50,369 bases of DNA from Streptomycetaceae bacterium (GTDB lineage: Bacteria; Actinomycetota; Actinomycetes; Streptomycetales; Streptomycetaceae). The notes beneath the pieces are model-generated. The model saw nothing but the letters and a program-made list of their open reading frames with translations. It ran no database searches and was not told where the DNA came from. The stretch is from contig JAFAUH010000219.1 in assembly GCA_019243445.1 (NCBI GenBank), positions 1 through 50,369 on the forward strand. Direction: 5' to 3'. The position numbers were made by a program, and so were the translations under genes. Below, one piece after another: positions 26,105 through 34,332 of the stretch; the stretch's first letter is position 1; each line of letters opens with the position of its first letter.

Positions 26105-28062
26105 CCATCGCGTTCTCTGACACGGGCAACAGTCCCGCCACCGGTGCCGGCCTGTCCGGCGCCGAGGATCCAACGATGCGGCTGGTCGACGCCGTGTTCG
26201 CCGAGCCCCGGTTGAAGGCGGTGGCTGCCTGCGGCACCGACAGCGTGGTGCTGCGCGCCGACGTGCCCACTGACGGCGGTGCCCTGACCCCGACCCTGGT
26301 GTGCTACCGCAGGGATCCAGCGGCTGGGTGGCATCCCGAGTGGACGGTGGGCGGGGCCACCGAGGCTGCTTCGGTGAGTGGCGGTTTCGCCTACGTCCGA
26401 CGGGGCGGCGACGGGCAACTGGTCGCCTTCCGGACCGCCGACGGCTCCGCTGAGCGCATCCTGCACGACACGGCCGGACGAGTGGTCGCCCTGGCACCAA
26501 AGCCCAACACCGATGAACTGGTGTGCACCGTGGCACTGCCCGGCAGGCCCGGCGACCAGCCCGGCGGACTGCTTGCCGGCTCCGACGCGGTGTGGTACGA
26601 CGGTCCCGACGCCGCGCTCGGCAACGTCCGCCGACCCGAAGGCCGCTGGCAGGTATGGGCACTCCGCACGACCGGCGAGGCGGCGCGACCACTCGATACG
26701 GCGGTGCCCCCTGGCACGGCTCTCACCGGCGAAGCCGCATGGGCTAGATCCGCGCTGCTGCTGGGCATCTCCCGCCACCGCCCGGACGGCAGTCGGCGGT
26801 TCGGCCTGCTGGCGGTCACCACCACCGGCGGCCCCCCGCGTCCCCTGCTGTATGACGGGATCGACCTGTGCTACCCCGTCCAGGCCCCTGACGGGCACGC
26901 GGTAGCGTACCTGGCCACCTCAGTGCCCGAGAACGAGGAGCCCCTCATACAGTTCCCGTGCCTGGTCCTGGCCGGCTCGCTGGATGTGCGCGTGCTTGAA
27001 GCACCGAACGATACCTGGCAGCGCCCCTGCGGCTGGGACAGCCCCACACGATTGGTCTGCACCGCAGAGGAAGGACCCCGCCGCCACCTGTACGAGCACG
27101 ACTTGGCGGCAGCCCGCTGGCGACGGATCCCCACATCGGCCTCCGTAGACAGCGCCCGAGTCGGCGCGGCCGGTGCAGCGGTAGTGGTGTCCGCCCTTGA
27201 TTCTCCGCCCACGGCGCAGGTCCTCAACCTGCATTCCGGCACCGCCGAAACTGTGGAGACGACCCAACTGCCTGCGCTGCCGGGCCGACTGCACTACCGG
27301 CCCCAGAAGTTGGCGAAGGTGACCGCCCCACTCGCATCCTGGCTCTGCCTGCCGGACAGCGGACCGGCGCGCGGCACCGTCGCGCTCTTCCATGGCGGCC
27401 CCTTCAAAAGCTGGACCGAGTGGGCCTGGCGCTGGAACCCGTGGCCCTTCGTCGCCTGCAATTACGCCGTGATCCTGGTCGAGCCTCCGATGTCGCTGGG
27501 CTACAACTCCGCCGTGGCCATTGGTTGGCGACGCTGGCGGACCGGCATCGCCGCGGCGGCAGCCGAGCAGGTGGAGCAGCTGCGCACCGAGGCGGGTCTG
27601 GCGCACACGGCTCTCGCCCTGATGGGAGGCAGCTTCGGCGGCTATCTGGCCCTGACCACAGCCGCCGCGCTGCACCCTCGACTAGTGGTCGCCCACGCGG
27701 CCCCGCTGGACCTCGCGCACGTGGCCGCGGCAAGCGACGTCGGCTGGCAGTGGGTACGCGAGTACGGCGACCCCGACGGGAAGCGGTCGCATTACGCACA
27801 GCAGAGCCTGCCTCCCCACCCCGTGCCCGCAGGCACGCGGGTGCTGCTCTCCCACGGGATCCACGACGAACTGGTGCCACCGACTGAGACGCTGCGGCTG
27901 CACAGGTCGCTGATCCGCGATGGCGCCCGCAGCGAGGTGGCATTCTTCACCTCGGAGGCGCACCCGCTGAGCCGACCTATGAACATCCGGGCCTGGTACC
28001 GATGGACACTCGCCGCATGCCAAGACGAGCTATCCGACCACGCTCAGAAGGAGAACGCATGA
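26101..28062 (+). CDS. S9-family (prolyl oligopeptidase-type) serine peptidase
   Basis: A 653-residue protein with an N-terminal beta-propeller-like region (about 40-400) and a C-terminal alpha/beta-hydrolase domain. The catalytic triad fits Ser511 in GGSFGGY, Asp589 in HGIHDELVPP and His621 in SEAHPLSRP. This order and spacing fit S9 peptidases, which cut short peptides, often after Pro. There is no signal peptide, so it acts in the cytoplasm. It may remove the leader, trim the core, or degrade the product for self-protection. GTG start, 4-bp overlap with TfuA. Confidence 0.92.
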   Translation: MTIAFSDTGNSPATGAGLSGAEDPTMRLVDAVFAEPRLKAVAACGTDSVVLRADVPTDGGALTPTLVCYRRDPAAGWHPEWTVGGATEAASVSGGFAYVRRGGDGQLVAFRTADGSAERILHDTAGRVVALAPKPNTDELVCTVALPGRPGDQPGGLLAGSDAVWYDGPDAALGNVRRPEGRWQVWALRTTGEAARPLDTAVPPGTALTGEAAWARSALLLGISRHRPDGSRRFGLLAVTTTGGPPRPLLYDGIDLCYPVQAPDGHAVAYLATSVPENEEPLIQFPCLVLAGSLDVRVLEAPNDTWQRPCGWDSPTRLVCTAEEGPRRHLYEHDLAAARWRRIPTSASVDSARVGAAGAAVVVSALDSPPTAQVLNLHSGTAETVETTQLPALPGRLHYRPQKLAKVTAPLASWLCLPDSGPARGTVALFHGGPFKSWTEWAWRWNPWPFVACNYAVILVEPPMSLGYNSAVAIGWRRWRTGIAAAAAEQVEQLRTEAGLAHTALALMGGSFGGYLALTTAAALHPRLVVAHAAPLDLAHVAAASDVGWQWVREYGDPDGKRSHYAQQSLPPHPVPAGTRVLLSHGIHDELVPPTETLRLHRSLIRDGARSEVAFFTSEAHPLSRPMNIRAWYRWTLAACQDELSDHAQKENA

Positions 28063-28973
28063 CCGGCCGCCAGGTCATCACTCGGCAACAGATCGCCGCC
28101 GGCCTCGCCGAGCTGGGCATCGGCCCTGGAAACGTCGTGCTCGGGCACGCTTCGCTGCGCAGTTTCGGCTTCGTAGTGGGCGGCGTGCAGTCGCTCTACC
28201 TGGCGCTATGTGACGTCCTCGGGTCCGCCGGGACCTTGGCGATGCCTTCCTTCACCCCGCAACTGTGCCACCCCAGCACCTGGCGGGCCGCCGACCTGGC
28301 CGGATCAGACCTCGACGAAGTCGCCCGCGGCATGCCGCCCTTCGACGTACTGCGCACTCCGGCCGCGCGGTCCATCGGCGCGCTCTCCGAAATGCTGAGG
28401 GCAGTACCAGAAAGCCTGCGCTCCAACCACCCGCACGTGTCCTTCGTCGCGAAGGGATCACACGACGCAGACATCACCCGTCGGCACCCGCCCGAGTACC
28501 GGCTGTCCGCCCACAGCCCCCTGGGCGTGTTCTGGGAGCTGAACGCCACCGTGCTGATGCTCGGAACGGGCTGGTCCACCTGCACCGCGCTCCACTTGGC
28601 AGAGTACGCCGCGCCGTACCCGGGCCGTCGCGTCGGCCTGTGGCAGCTGCCGACGGCTGGTGCAGACGGCGCCCACTGGCACGAGGTTCCCGAACTCCTC
28701 ATATGGGAGGGTGACTTCGATAAGCTGGGGTCCGCGTATGAACTGTCTGGCGGTGCGGTCACCACCGCTCGTGTAGGCGACGCGGTCTGCCGGGCCGTCC
28801 GGCTGCGGCCGCTGATCCGGTTCGCGACCCGATGGCTCCTCGACCACCGTGACCTGCGCCGCGGCATCGCCCCGCCCGGCTGGCGCGAGGTGGTCGATGC
28901 CGCCGGCCCGCTGCCGGTACCCGCGTTGCCCGAAGCGGTGCCGCCCGCGGTACCCTCCGCGTCCCCACGGTAG
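28059..28973 (+). CDS. AAC(3)-family N-acetyltransferase
   Basis: A 304-residue protein of the aminoglycoside 3-N-acetyltransferase fold. VVLGHASLRSFGFVVGGVQS (27-46), GTLAMPSFT (59-67), FDVLRTPAARSIGALSEMLR (95-114), RSNHPHVSFVAKG (121-133) and TALHLAE (176-182) follow the family pattern. Members use acetyl-CoA on amines of aminoglycosides or other metabolites. In this cluster it may acetylate the peptide for maturation or immunity; true aminoglycoside resistance cannot be excluded. The ATG overlaps the peptidase stop (ATGA). Confidence 0.9.
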   Translation: MTGRQVITRQQIAAGLAELGIGPGNVVLGHASLRSFGFVVGGVQSLYLALCDVLGSAGTLAMPSFTPQLCHPSTWRAADLAGSDLDEVARGMPPFDVLRTPAARSIGALSEMLRAVPESLRSNHPHVSFVAKGSHDADITRRHPPEYRLSAHSPLGVFWELNATVLMLGTGWSTCTALHLAEYAAPYPGRRVGLWQLPTAGADGAHWHEVPELLIWEGDFDKLGSAYELSGGAVTTARVGDAVCRAVRLRPLIRFATRWLLDHRDLRRGIAPPGWREVVDAAGPLPVPALPEAVPPAVPSASPR

Positions 28974-29038
28974 TTCACCAGCGGGCGGAACAACGCCACC
29001 CGAGATCCTCCCGCCCTGTCCGCCAAGGAGCACAGCAC

Positions 29039-29590
29039 ATGTCTGGCGAGGTCCTCCTCCGCCCCGTCACCGCCGACGACCTCGACCTGTTCGAGGCCGA
29101 GTTCACCTCTCCGGAAGGGACTGGGCCCTTCCAGTGGTTCGGCTTCACCCCGACCCACCGGACGCGCCGCCGCTTCGCCGAAGACGGACTGCTCGGCCCT
29201 GACGGCGGGATACTGACCGTAGCCGCCGAGGGCCGGACAACAGGCCGAGTCGAGTGGTTCAAGTCCTCCTGGGGACGCCCGGACACCTCCTTCTGCTGGA
29301 CCATCGCCATCGGACTGTTCCCCTGCGCGCAGGGCAAGGGCACCGGCAGCGAAGCCCAGCATCTGCTGGCCCGGTACCTGTTCGACCACACCCGGGCGGA
29401 ACGCGTGCAGGCATGGACGGACCTAGGCAACCTCGCAGAGCAGCGGGCGCTGGAGAAGGCCGGATTCGTCCGCGAAGGGGTGCTGCGGTCAGCTCAGTGG
29501 CGGTCCGGAAGCTGGCACGACCAAGTCCTCTATGCCGCCGTACGCGACGATGAACCCTTCCGCACGTCGGCTGATGGAGACCTCGTGTGA
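29039..29590 (+). CDS. GNAT-family (RimJ/RimL-like) N-acetyltransferase
   Basis: A 183-residue GNAT. It opens VLLRPVTADDLDLFEAEF and carries the acetyl-CoA loop AQGKGTGSEAQ (about 97-107, Q-x-x-G-x-G), then RVQAWTDLGNLAEQRALEKAGFVREG, typical of RimJ/RimL-type enzymes that acetylate protein or peptide N-termini. An AAGGAG sequence lies before the ATG. It is a second acetyltransferase of a different fold in the same cluster, possibly for self-immunity. Confidence 0.88.
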   Translation: MSGEVLLRPVTADDLDLFEAEFTSPEGTGPFQWFGFTPTHRTRRRFAEDGLLGPDGGILTVAAEGRTTGRVEWFKSSWGRPDTSFCWTIAIGLFPCAQGKGTGSEAQHLLARYLFDHTRAERVQAWTDLGNLAEQRALEKAGFVREGVLRSAQWRSGSWHDQVLYAAVRDDEPFRTSADGDLV

Positions 29591-29749
29591 CCGGGCTCGG
29601 GACGACCGGGGGGACCGGACAGCACCATCTCCAGAGCCGGAAAGGGCCCGATTCCGACAGCCACCCACCCGCCGAAGCACGCCCTGCCCCAGGGCGCCTC
29701 CGGCAGCAGCCCGCCCAGGGAATTCCTTAGCCGACCGGAGAAGACCTTG

Positions 29750-31024
29750 ATGACATCGTTCCTGCGGCGCAACTTCTCCGTCCTACAAGGTCCAGCTCGG
29801 ACGCTAGGTGCGCTGCACTTCATCGACAGCATGGGCAACGGCTTGTTCGTGTCCGGCTCGGCGGTCTACTTCGTCGTGGTCGCAGGCATGCCGGCGTCCC
29901 AGGTGGGACTTGGGCTGTCGCTGGCCGGGCTGAGTGGTTTCGTCTCCAGCGTTTTGCTGGGCTTGGCCGCGGATCGGATGGGCGCGCGCCGCCTGCTGGC
30001 ATTGCTGCTCCTCGCGCTGGCGGGCGCTTATGCGCTGTATCCGGCCGTCGGCTCCACGTGGGAGTTCTTCGCGGTGGTATCCCTCGTGGGCGCGCTGGAG
30101 TTCGGCTGCGGCCCGGCGTTCGGCGCTCTGATCATGGACCTGGTCCCGGAGGAGAACCGGGTACCCGCACGCGCCGCACTGCGTTCCCTGTTCAATGTGG
30201 GCTTCTCCGTGGGCGCCCTGCTGGCGGCAGGTTTCATCGCTGCCGACGGCACCGCGCTGCAGTTGCTGCCGCTGGGCAACGCCCTGACCTTCTTGGCAGC
30301 TGCGGCTATGGTACTGCGCCTCCCCGCCTCAACAGCGCGGTGCGGTGCCGGGGACGGCGGACGCTTCCGCGCTCTGCGCGACGTTCCGTTCCTCAGCGTG
30401 ATCGGGGCCTCCAGCCTACTGGCCTTGCACAGCGCGGTGTTGCTGGTGGGCATACCGCTGTGGATTGTGAAGAACAGCGGGCTGCCGCACAACCTGGTGC
30501 CGCTGGTGCTGGTGGTGAACACAGTGCTGGTGGTGTTGCTACAGGTGACGGCGGCACGCGGTTCTGAGACCCTGGGCGGTGCCATCACCGCGGCCCGCAA
30601 GGCGGGGCTGATCAGCGTCACGGCCTGTGCTGTGCTGGCAGTCGCAGCGCTCACCGGGGTGTGGCTGACGGGAATCATCACACTGGCCGCCGTCCTGCTC
30701 TTCACGCTCGCCGAGCTGTGGCAATCCGCCAGCGGCTTCAGCCTGAGCTTCGGATTGGCCCCGGACTCAGCCCGAGGCGAATACCTCGGTGCCTTCAACC
30801 TCCACGTGGTGGCCCAGGCCACCGTGGGCCCGGCGGTTGTCTCACTCCTTGTGGTCGGCCATGCGTCGTACGGCTGGCTCGCCATGGGCCTGATCTTCCT
30901 CGCGGGCACCGCAGCCATCGGCCCGGCCGTGCGGCGGGCCGAGCAGAGCAAGGCCGCCAAGGGGGCCCTCTCCGGAGAGACCCATCCAAAGCGCGTGGAA
31001 CCGAAGCCGGCATCGGGGAACTGA
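29750..31024 (+). CDS. MFS-type exporter
   Basis: A 424-residue integral membrane protein with about 12 hydrophobic spans. LGLAADRMGARRLLALLLLALAG (in about 60-85) carries the MFS loop 2-3 motif (G-x-x-x-D-R-x-G-x-R). It resembles drug efflux transporters, and as the last cargo gene it probably exports the product and gives immunity. A TTG directly before the ATG would add one residue. The 159-bp gap before it contains no convincing gene. Confidence 0.9.
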   Translation: MTSFLRRNFSVLQGPARTLGALHFIDSMGNGLFVSGSAVYFVVVAGMPASQVGLGLSLAGLSGFVSSVLLGLAADRMGARRLLALLLLALAGAYALYPAVGSTWEFFAVVSLVGALEFGCGPAFGALIMDLVPEENRVPARAALRSLFNVGFSVGALLAAGFIAADGTALQLLPLGNALTFLAAAAMVLRLPASTARCGAGDGGRFRALRDVPFLSVIGASSLLALHSAVLLVGIPLWIVKNSGLPHNLVPLVLVVNTVLVVLLQVTAARGSETLGGAITAARKAGLISVTACAVLAVAALTGVWLTGIITLAAVLLFTLAELWQSASGFSLSFGLAPDSARGEYLGAFNLHVVAQATVGPAVVSLLVVGHASYGWLAMGLIFLAGTAAIGPAVRRAEQSKAAKGALSGETHPKRVEPKPASGN

Positions 31025-31189
31025 CTGAGCGCGGGAACATCCAGTCAGTGTGGACGTTCGCTGCGGTGTTCGGTCCGCAAACACGCTAGCGTTCAGCTCC
31101 GTTCAGTGACCGAATAGTCGTAGTGGCGAGTTGCAGCCGCCTGAATGTTCGAGTTGAGGCATGCCCCCGGAAGGCACCCCTCCATGTGC

Positions 31190-31305
31190 AACCGTAACGT
31201 TCGTTCGCGATACACGAAGATCAACACGATGTTCCCGCAGGTCACGACTGTAACGCTTCCCGTGTACGCGCCTATGTCACGCGCAACCCCGTATTCGATA
31301 CGATT
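31190..31305. promoter_or_regulatory. Probable res (resolution) site
   Basis: Serine resolvases of Tn3 elements act on a res site of about 110-120 bp directly upstream of tnpR. The 287-bp gap here has short related dyads (GTAACGTTCG near 31192, GTAACGCTTC near 31251, and CGTATTCGATACG at 31290-31302). I cannot set exact subsite boundaries by eye. Confidence 0.5.
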
Positions 31306-31311
31306 CGGGGC

Positions 31312-31881
31312 ATGAGAATCGGCGTCGCACGCGTATCGAAGCGTGACCAACACCCCGAAGCACAACAAGACGCCCTGAAAGCCGCGGGGTGCGAGAAGAT
31401 CTTCACCGACAAGGCATCCGGCAAGCTTGCCCGCCGCCCCGAACTCGACAAGGCCCTCCTCGTCGCCCGCGAGGGCGATCAGCTCGTCGTCACCAAGCTC
31501 GACCGGCTCGGCCGGTCGCTGGAGAACCTCATCGAGCTGTCCAAGCGGCTGGAAGCCGAAGGCGTCGACCTGGTCGTACTCGACCAGGGTATCGACACCT
31601 CCACCGCCGTCGGCAGGATGTTCTTCCAAATTCTGGGCGCAGTTGCCGAGTTCGAGCACGCCCTGATGTCGGAGAGAACAACGGACGGCTTGGAGGCCGC
31701 CCGCGCCCGGGGCCGCACTGGCGGACAGAAGCCCAAACTCGGCCCCCGGCAGGTCCAGCTGGCGCGGGAGATGTACGACTCAGGCGAACTGACCGTCCAG
31801 CAGATCGCCGACGAGTTCGGCGTCACCCGCCCCACCATCTACCGCCATCTCAGCAAAACTCCGACGCCTGCCACACCGTAG
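31312..31881 (+). CDS. tnpR: Serine resolvase of the transposon
   Basis: A 189-residue resolvase/invertase-type recombinase. The catalytic Ser9 lies in VARVSKRDQ, TKLDRLGRSLENLIEL is the conserved arginine region, and EFEHALMSERTTDGLEAARARGR leads into the DNA-binding HTH (LTVQQIADEFGVTRPTIYRHL). Full length, 64 bp from the right terminal repeat. It would resolve cointegrates made by TnpA. Confidence 0.95.
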   Translation: MRIGVARVSKRDQHPEAQQDALKAAGCEKIFTDKASGKLARRPELDKALLVAREGDQLVVTKLDRLGRSLENLIELSKRLEAEGVDLVVLDQGIDTSTAVGRMFFQILGAVAEFEHALMSERTTDGLEAARARGRTGGQKPKLGPRQVQLAREMYDSGELTVQQIADEFGVTRPTIYRHLSKTPTPATP

Positions 31882-31945
31882 ACGCATCTCCCCGGCGATC
31901 ATGAGCACCACCGAGTCAACCAAACGCGGCAGGATCGCTACCTTC

Positions 31946-31986
31946 CGTTACTTGTCGGGTGGCGGCAGCTATACGAGAACCGGGCC
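31946..31986 (-). repeat. Right terminal inverted repeat (41 bp)
   Basis: The exact reverse complement of 17859-17899, with no mismatch, ending in CGGGCC at 31986. Confidence 0.95.
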
Positions 31987-31991
31987 TTCTA
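31987..31991. repeat. Target-site duplication, right copy (TTCTA)
   Basis: The same five bases as at 17854-17858, directly outside the right terminal repeat. Confidence 0.92.
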
Positions 31992-32480
31992 GTTTGGGCC
32001 CTCATCTGAGGTCCGATTTCTGAAACCTTCGCAGGCCAATCCGGTAACAGTGCCCCGCCGCCGGGCGCTGTCGAGCTGGCCGTCGAGCGCGCCGCGACGC
32101 CGTAGGAAGAGCGCCCAAGGTCCGTAATCCTCCGTGGCCTGCAGCGTGCGCGTCTGCGGGTGCTTCGGGCTGGGAAAAGACGGCCAGCGGCGAGAGGGGG
32201 AGGGGCGGGCCGGGGTCTGCTCCACCGTCTGTCCGGCCGGCGTCGGGCCGCTCGCCCGTACTCCCGCCGTCACGTCCGCGCCTGCGTGAGGAGACCGCGC
32301 CGCCCGTCTGTGGCTGAGGGGGAGCAGCTGCTGCCGCGCGTCACGCGGGGCCGTCGTGGTCGCTCCGCGTCGACCCGGGTCTCGTCGTGGCTGAGGAGCG
32401 TGTCGTCGGTCTGGCTGAGGACCGTGGGAACCCGCCGCCAGACTCGCTCGCGGCGAGCGCGCGGCCCGTCGATCCTCACT
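31992..32480. other. Gene-poor stretch right of the transposon
   Basis: I see no supported gene here. The motif GGCTGAGG recurs three times (near 32313, 32390 and 32412). The region lies between the insertion point and the repeat-rich promoter at 32486. It may hold the 3' end of a lost gene or a cis-acting plasmid site. Confidence 0.5.
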
Positions 32481-32485
32481 TCCCA

Positions 32486-32554
32486 AATCCATTGCATTTC
32501 ATTGCATCACTTCTATGTATTGCATTGACGCAATGCTATGCAATGGATTAGACT
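32486..32554 (+). promoter_or_regulatory. Repeat-rich promoter/operator of the coiled-coil operon
   Basis: A -35 TTGACG (32525-32530), an 18-bp spacer and a -10 TAGACT (32549-32554) form a good promoter. ATTGCAT occurs at 32491, 32501 and 32519. The inverted form appears as GCAATGC (32530-32536) and ATGCAATGGATT (32538-32549). The outer arms AATCCATTGCAT and ATGCAATGGATT are a perfect 12-bp inverted repeat. A repressor binding several sites over the -35 to -10 region is likely. Confidence 0.7.
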
Positions 32555-32585
32555 AGGGGACCGTGAGGACGACAAGGAGGACGAG

Positions 32586-32921
32586 ATGACCGACCCCGTG
32601 ACCGCGTACGACACCGCCCCCGACCCGTACTTGGAGGGTGAGGAGCTCATGCGGACGATGAAGCAGCTCCCGCTCCGCGAGAGGCTGCTGCGGTGGGCCG
32701 CGCTCGCCGACCGGAACACGCTCAATACGCCCGAGACGGACGGCAAGGCCATCCAGTCGATTCGCAGTGCCGCGCTTAAGCTCGCTCGCCACGACCAGGC
32801 GCACGGCACGGCCGCCGGCGCCATGGCCCCCGTAGCTGTCACCGTCGATGCCTCCCTCGGGGTGCTCCGGGCGTACGTCCGCCAGGAGTACGCCGCGTGG
32901 CAGCAGGGGGGGACGCGGTGA
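32586..32921 (+). CDS. Small protein of unknown function
   Basis: A 111-residue protein. AAGGAGG lies 7 nt before its ATG, so this start is preferred to an in-frame ATG inside the promoter. Helices (LRERLLRWAALADRN, IQSIRSAALKLARHDQ) dominate. It is first in an operon with the coiled-coil protein, which overlaps its stop by 4 bp. No family recognised. Confidence 0.7.
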   Translation: MTDPVTAYDTAPDPYLEGEELMRTMKQLPLRERLLRWAALADRNTLNTPETDGKAIQSIRSAALKLARHDQAHGTAAGAMAPVAVTVDASLGVLRAYVRQEYAAWQQGGTR

Positions 32922-34243
32922 GCGAGCAGCCGACCGAGCAGACCGTCGAGGCTGAGGCGGAGAAGGCGCCTGAGTGCGCGTACCCGGGGTGCAAGCGCCA
33001 GCCAGTCCCCAAGGATCCGACCGTGCGGGGCCAGGCGCCGAAGTACTGCGACGACCCGGAGCACAACCCCATGTCGGCGTACCGGGCCAAGCGCAAGCAG
33101 GCCGCCGACCCCGCGGCCGCCGCCCAGGCCGCCGAGGAAGACACCGACCGTCCGGTGACCGGCGCGGCCGCGACCGCCGTCCTGGTGCGCGAGTCCGTCC
33201 TCACCGCCGTCAAGGGACTGCAGGCCGAACTCCCCCGGTATGTCCAGCTCATGGAGCGGGTCACCGACCCGGAGGCCGCCGAGGCCCAGGTCGCCGCCGC
33301 CGAGACCCGGGCAGAGGCCCGCATCGCCGAGGCTCAACGCGAGCTCGTCACCGAGCGAGGCCGGCGGGAGGGCGCCGAGCGCAGGGCGAAGAACGCCGAG
33401 CAGGGCAAGACCGAGGCCGACGAGGCCGCGGACCAGGCGATCCGCGAACTCGAAGAGGCGAAGGCCCGGTTCGAGGCTGAGACCAGGCGGATCGCGGAGG
33501 AAGCCGAGGCTGCCGTCGCCGCCGCTCAGGCGGACGCCGAGGAGAAGGTCGCGCAGGCCCGTGCCGACGCGGCTGCCGTCGCCGAGCACGCCGAGGAGCA
33601 GGCAGCCGCCAAGGTCGCCGAGGCCGAGCAGCGGGCTGCCGAGCGCATCGAGCAGGCCGAGGCCGCCGCCAGCACGGCACGGGTCGAGGCCGAGGAGGAG
33701 GTCACCCGCGTCCGCTCGGAGGCGGAGAGCGCCGTCACGACCGCTCACCAGAAGGCGGACGTCAAGGTCACCGACGCCGAGCGCCGCGCTGCCGAGCAGG
33801 TCGCGGCCGCCGAGACCGCCGCAGGTAAGGCCCAGACGGAGGCCCGCCGCCAGGTCGAGGAGATGGAGAAAACTGTCGAGCAGGAGAAGGCCAGCGCCCG
33901 CGAGGTGAAGGTCAAGGCCCTGCACGACGTCGAGGACGCGAAGGCCCGCGTGAGCGAGGCGCAGGGGAAGGTTGCGGAGGCCCAGGCCGCCGCCCGCCAG
34001 GCCGCCGCCGACGCGAACACCAAGGTCGAGGCCGCCAAGGAAGTGGCGAAGGCCCTGCATGAGGAAGTCGAGCGGATGAGCACCGCCGCCACGACCGCTC
34101 AGGGCCGCATCACCGCGCTGGAGAAGACGACCGGCGACCTGTACGGCCAGCTCCGCACGGCCGACGTCAAGGTCCGGGACGCCGAGGAGAAGGAGCGTGA
34201 GACCCGGCGCCAACTGGAGGAACTGCGGGGCCGGAAGAAGTAG
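32918..34243 (+). CDS. Long coiled-coil plasmid protein (KfrA-like architecture)
   Basis: A 441-residue protein. The N-terminus has a possible zinc site (CAYPGCKR, then YCDDPEHNPMSAYRAKRKQ). From about residue 115 to the end it is almost pure Ala/Glu/Lys/Arg heptad-like helix, a long coiled coil. KfrA-type plasmid proteins combine a DNA-binding head with such a tail and help segregation, but similarity here is architectural only. Its operon is controlled by the repeat-rich promoter. Confidence 0.65.
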   Translation: MSEQPTEQTVEAEAEKAPECAYPGCKRQPVPKDPTVRGQAPKYCDDPEHNPMSAYRAKRKQAADPAAAAQAAEEDTDRPVTGAAATAVLVRESVLTAVKGLQAELPRYVQLMERVTDPEAAEAQVAAAETRAEARIAEAQRELVTERGRREGAERRAKNAEQGKTEADEAADQAIRELEEAKARFEAETRRIAEEAEAAVAAAQADAEEKVAQARADAAAVAEHAEEQAAAKVAEAEQRAAERIEQAEAAASTARVEAEEEVTRVRSEAESAVTTAHQKADVKVTDAERRAAEQVAAAETAAGKAQTEARRQVEEMEKTVEQEKASAREVKVKALHDVEDAKARVSEAQGKVAEAQAAARQAAADANTKVEAAKEVAKALHEEVERMSTAATTAQGRITALEKTTGDLYGQLRTADVKVRDAEEKERETRRQLEELRGRKK

Positions 34244-34332
34244 GACCGGCGAGATTCGGCTGACTTTGTCAACCAGATTGACGCTCAAGCGGCCGACGGG
34301 TGCTGACCAAGACGAGGAGGAGGGCGCAGGAC

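Larger units (their letters stand above)
17859..31986. mobile_element. Complete 14.1-kb Tn3-family transposon carrying a RiPP-like cluster
   Basis: Perfect 41-bp terminal inverted repeats bound the element, with a 5-bp direct duplication outside. It encodes tnpA (17999-21016) and a serine resolvase (31312-31881), both apparently intact, on the same strand. All nine cargo genes lie between them on the + strand: precursor peptide, two oxygenases, YcaO, TfuA, peptidase, two acetyltransferases and exporter. In most Tn3 relatives tnpA and tnpR are neighbours; here the cargo separates them. Intact ends and the exact duplication suggest recent, functional transposition. Confidence 0.95.

Noticed and set aside
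28059-28973. Transposon as a plain aminoglycoside-resistance element
   Set aside because: The AAC(3)-like gene is embedded by overlap in a peptide-modification operon, so resistance is not the simplest reading, though not excluded.
29532-29750. Short frame between GNAT and MFS genes
   Set aside because: It overlaps the GNAT end, has no ribosome binding site, and is Arg/Pro-rich low-complexity sequence.
32308-32420. CRISPR-like array from repeated GGCTGAGG
   Set aside because: There are only three 8-bp copies at irregular spacing with no conserved longer repeat.
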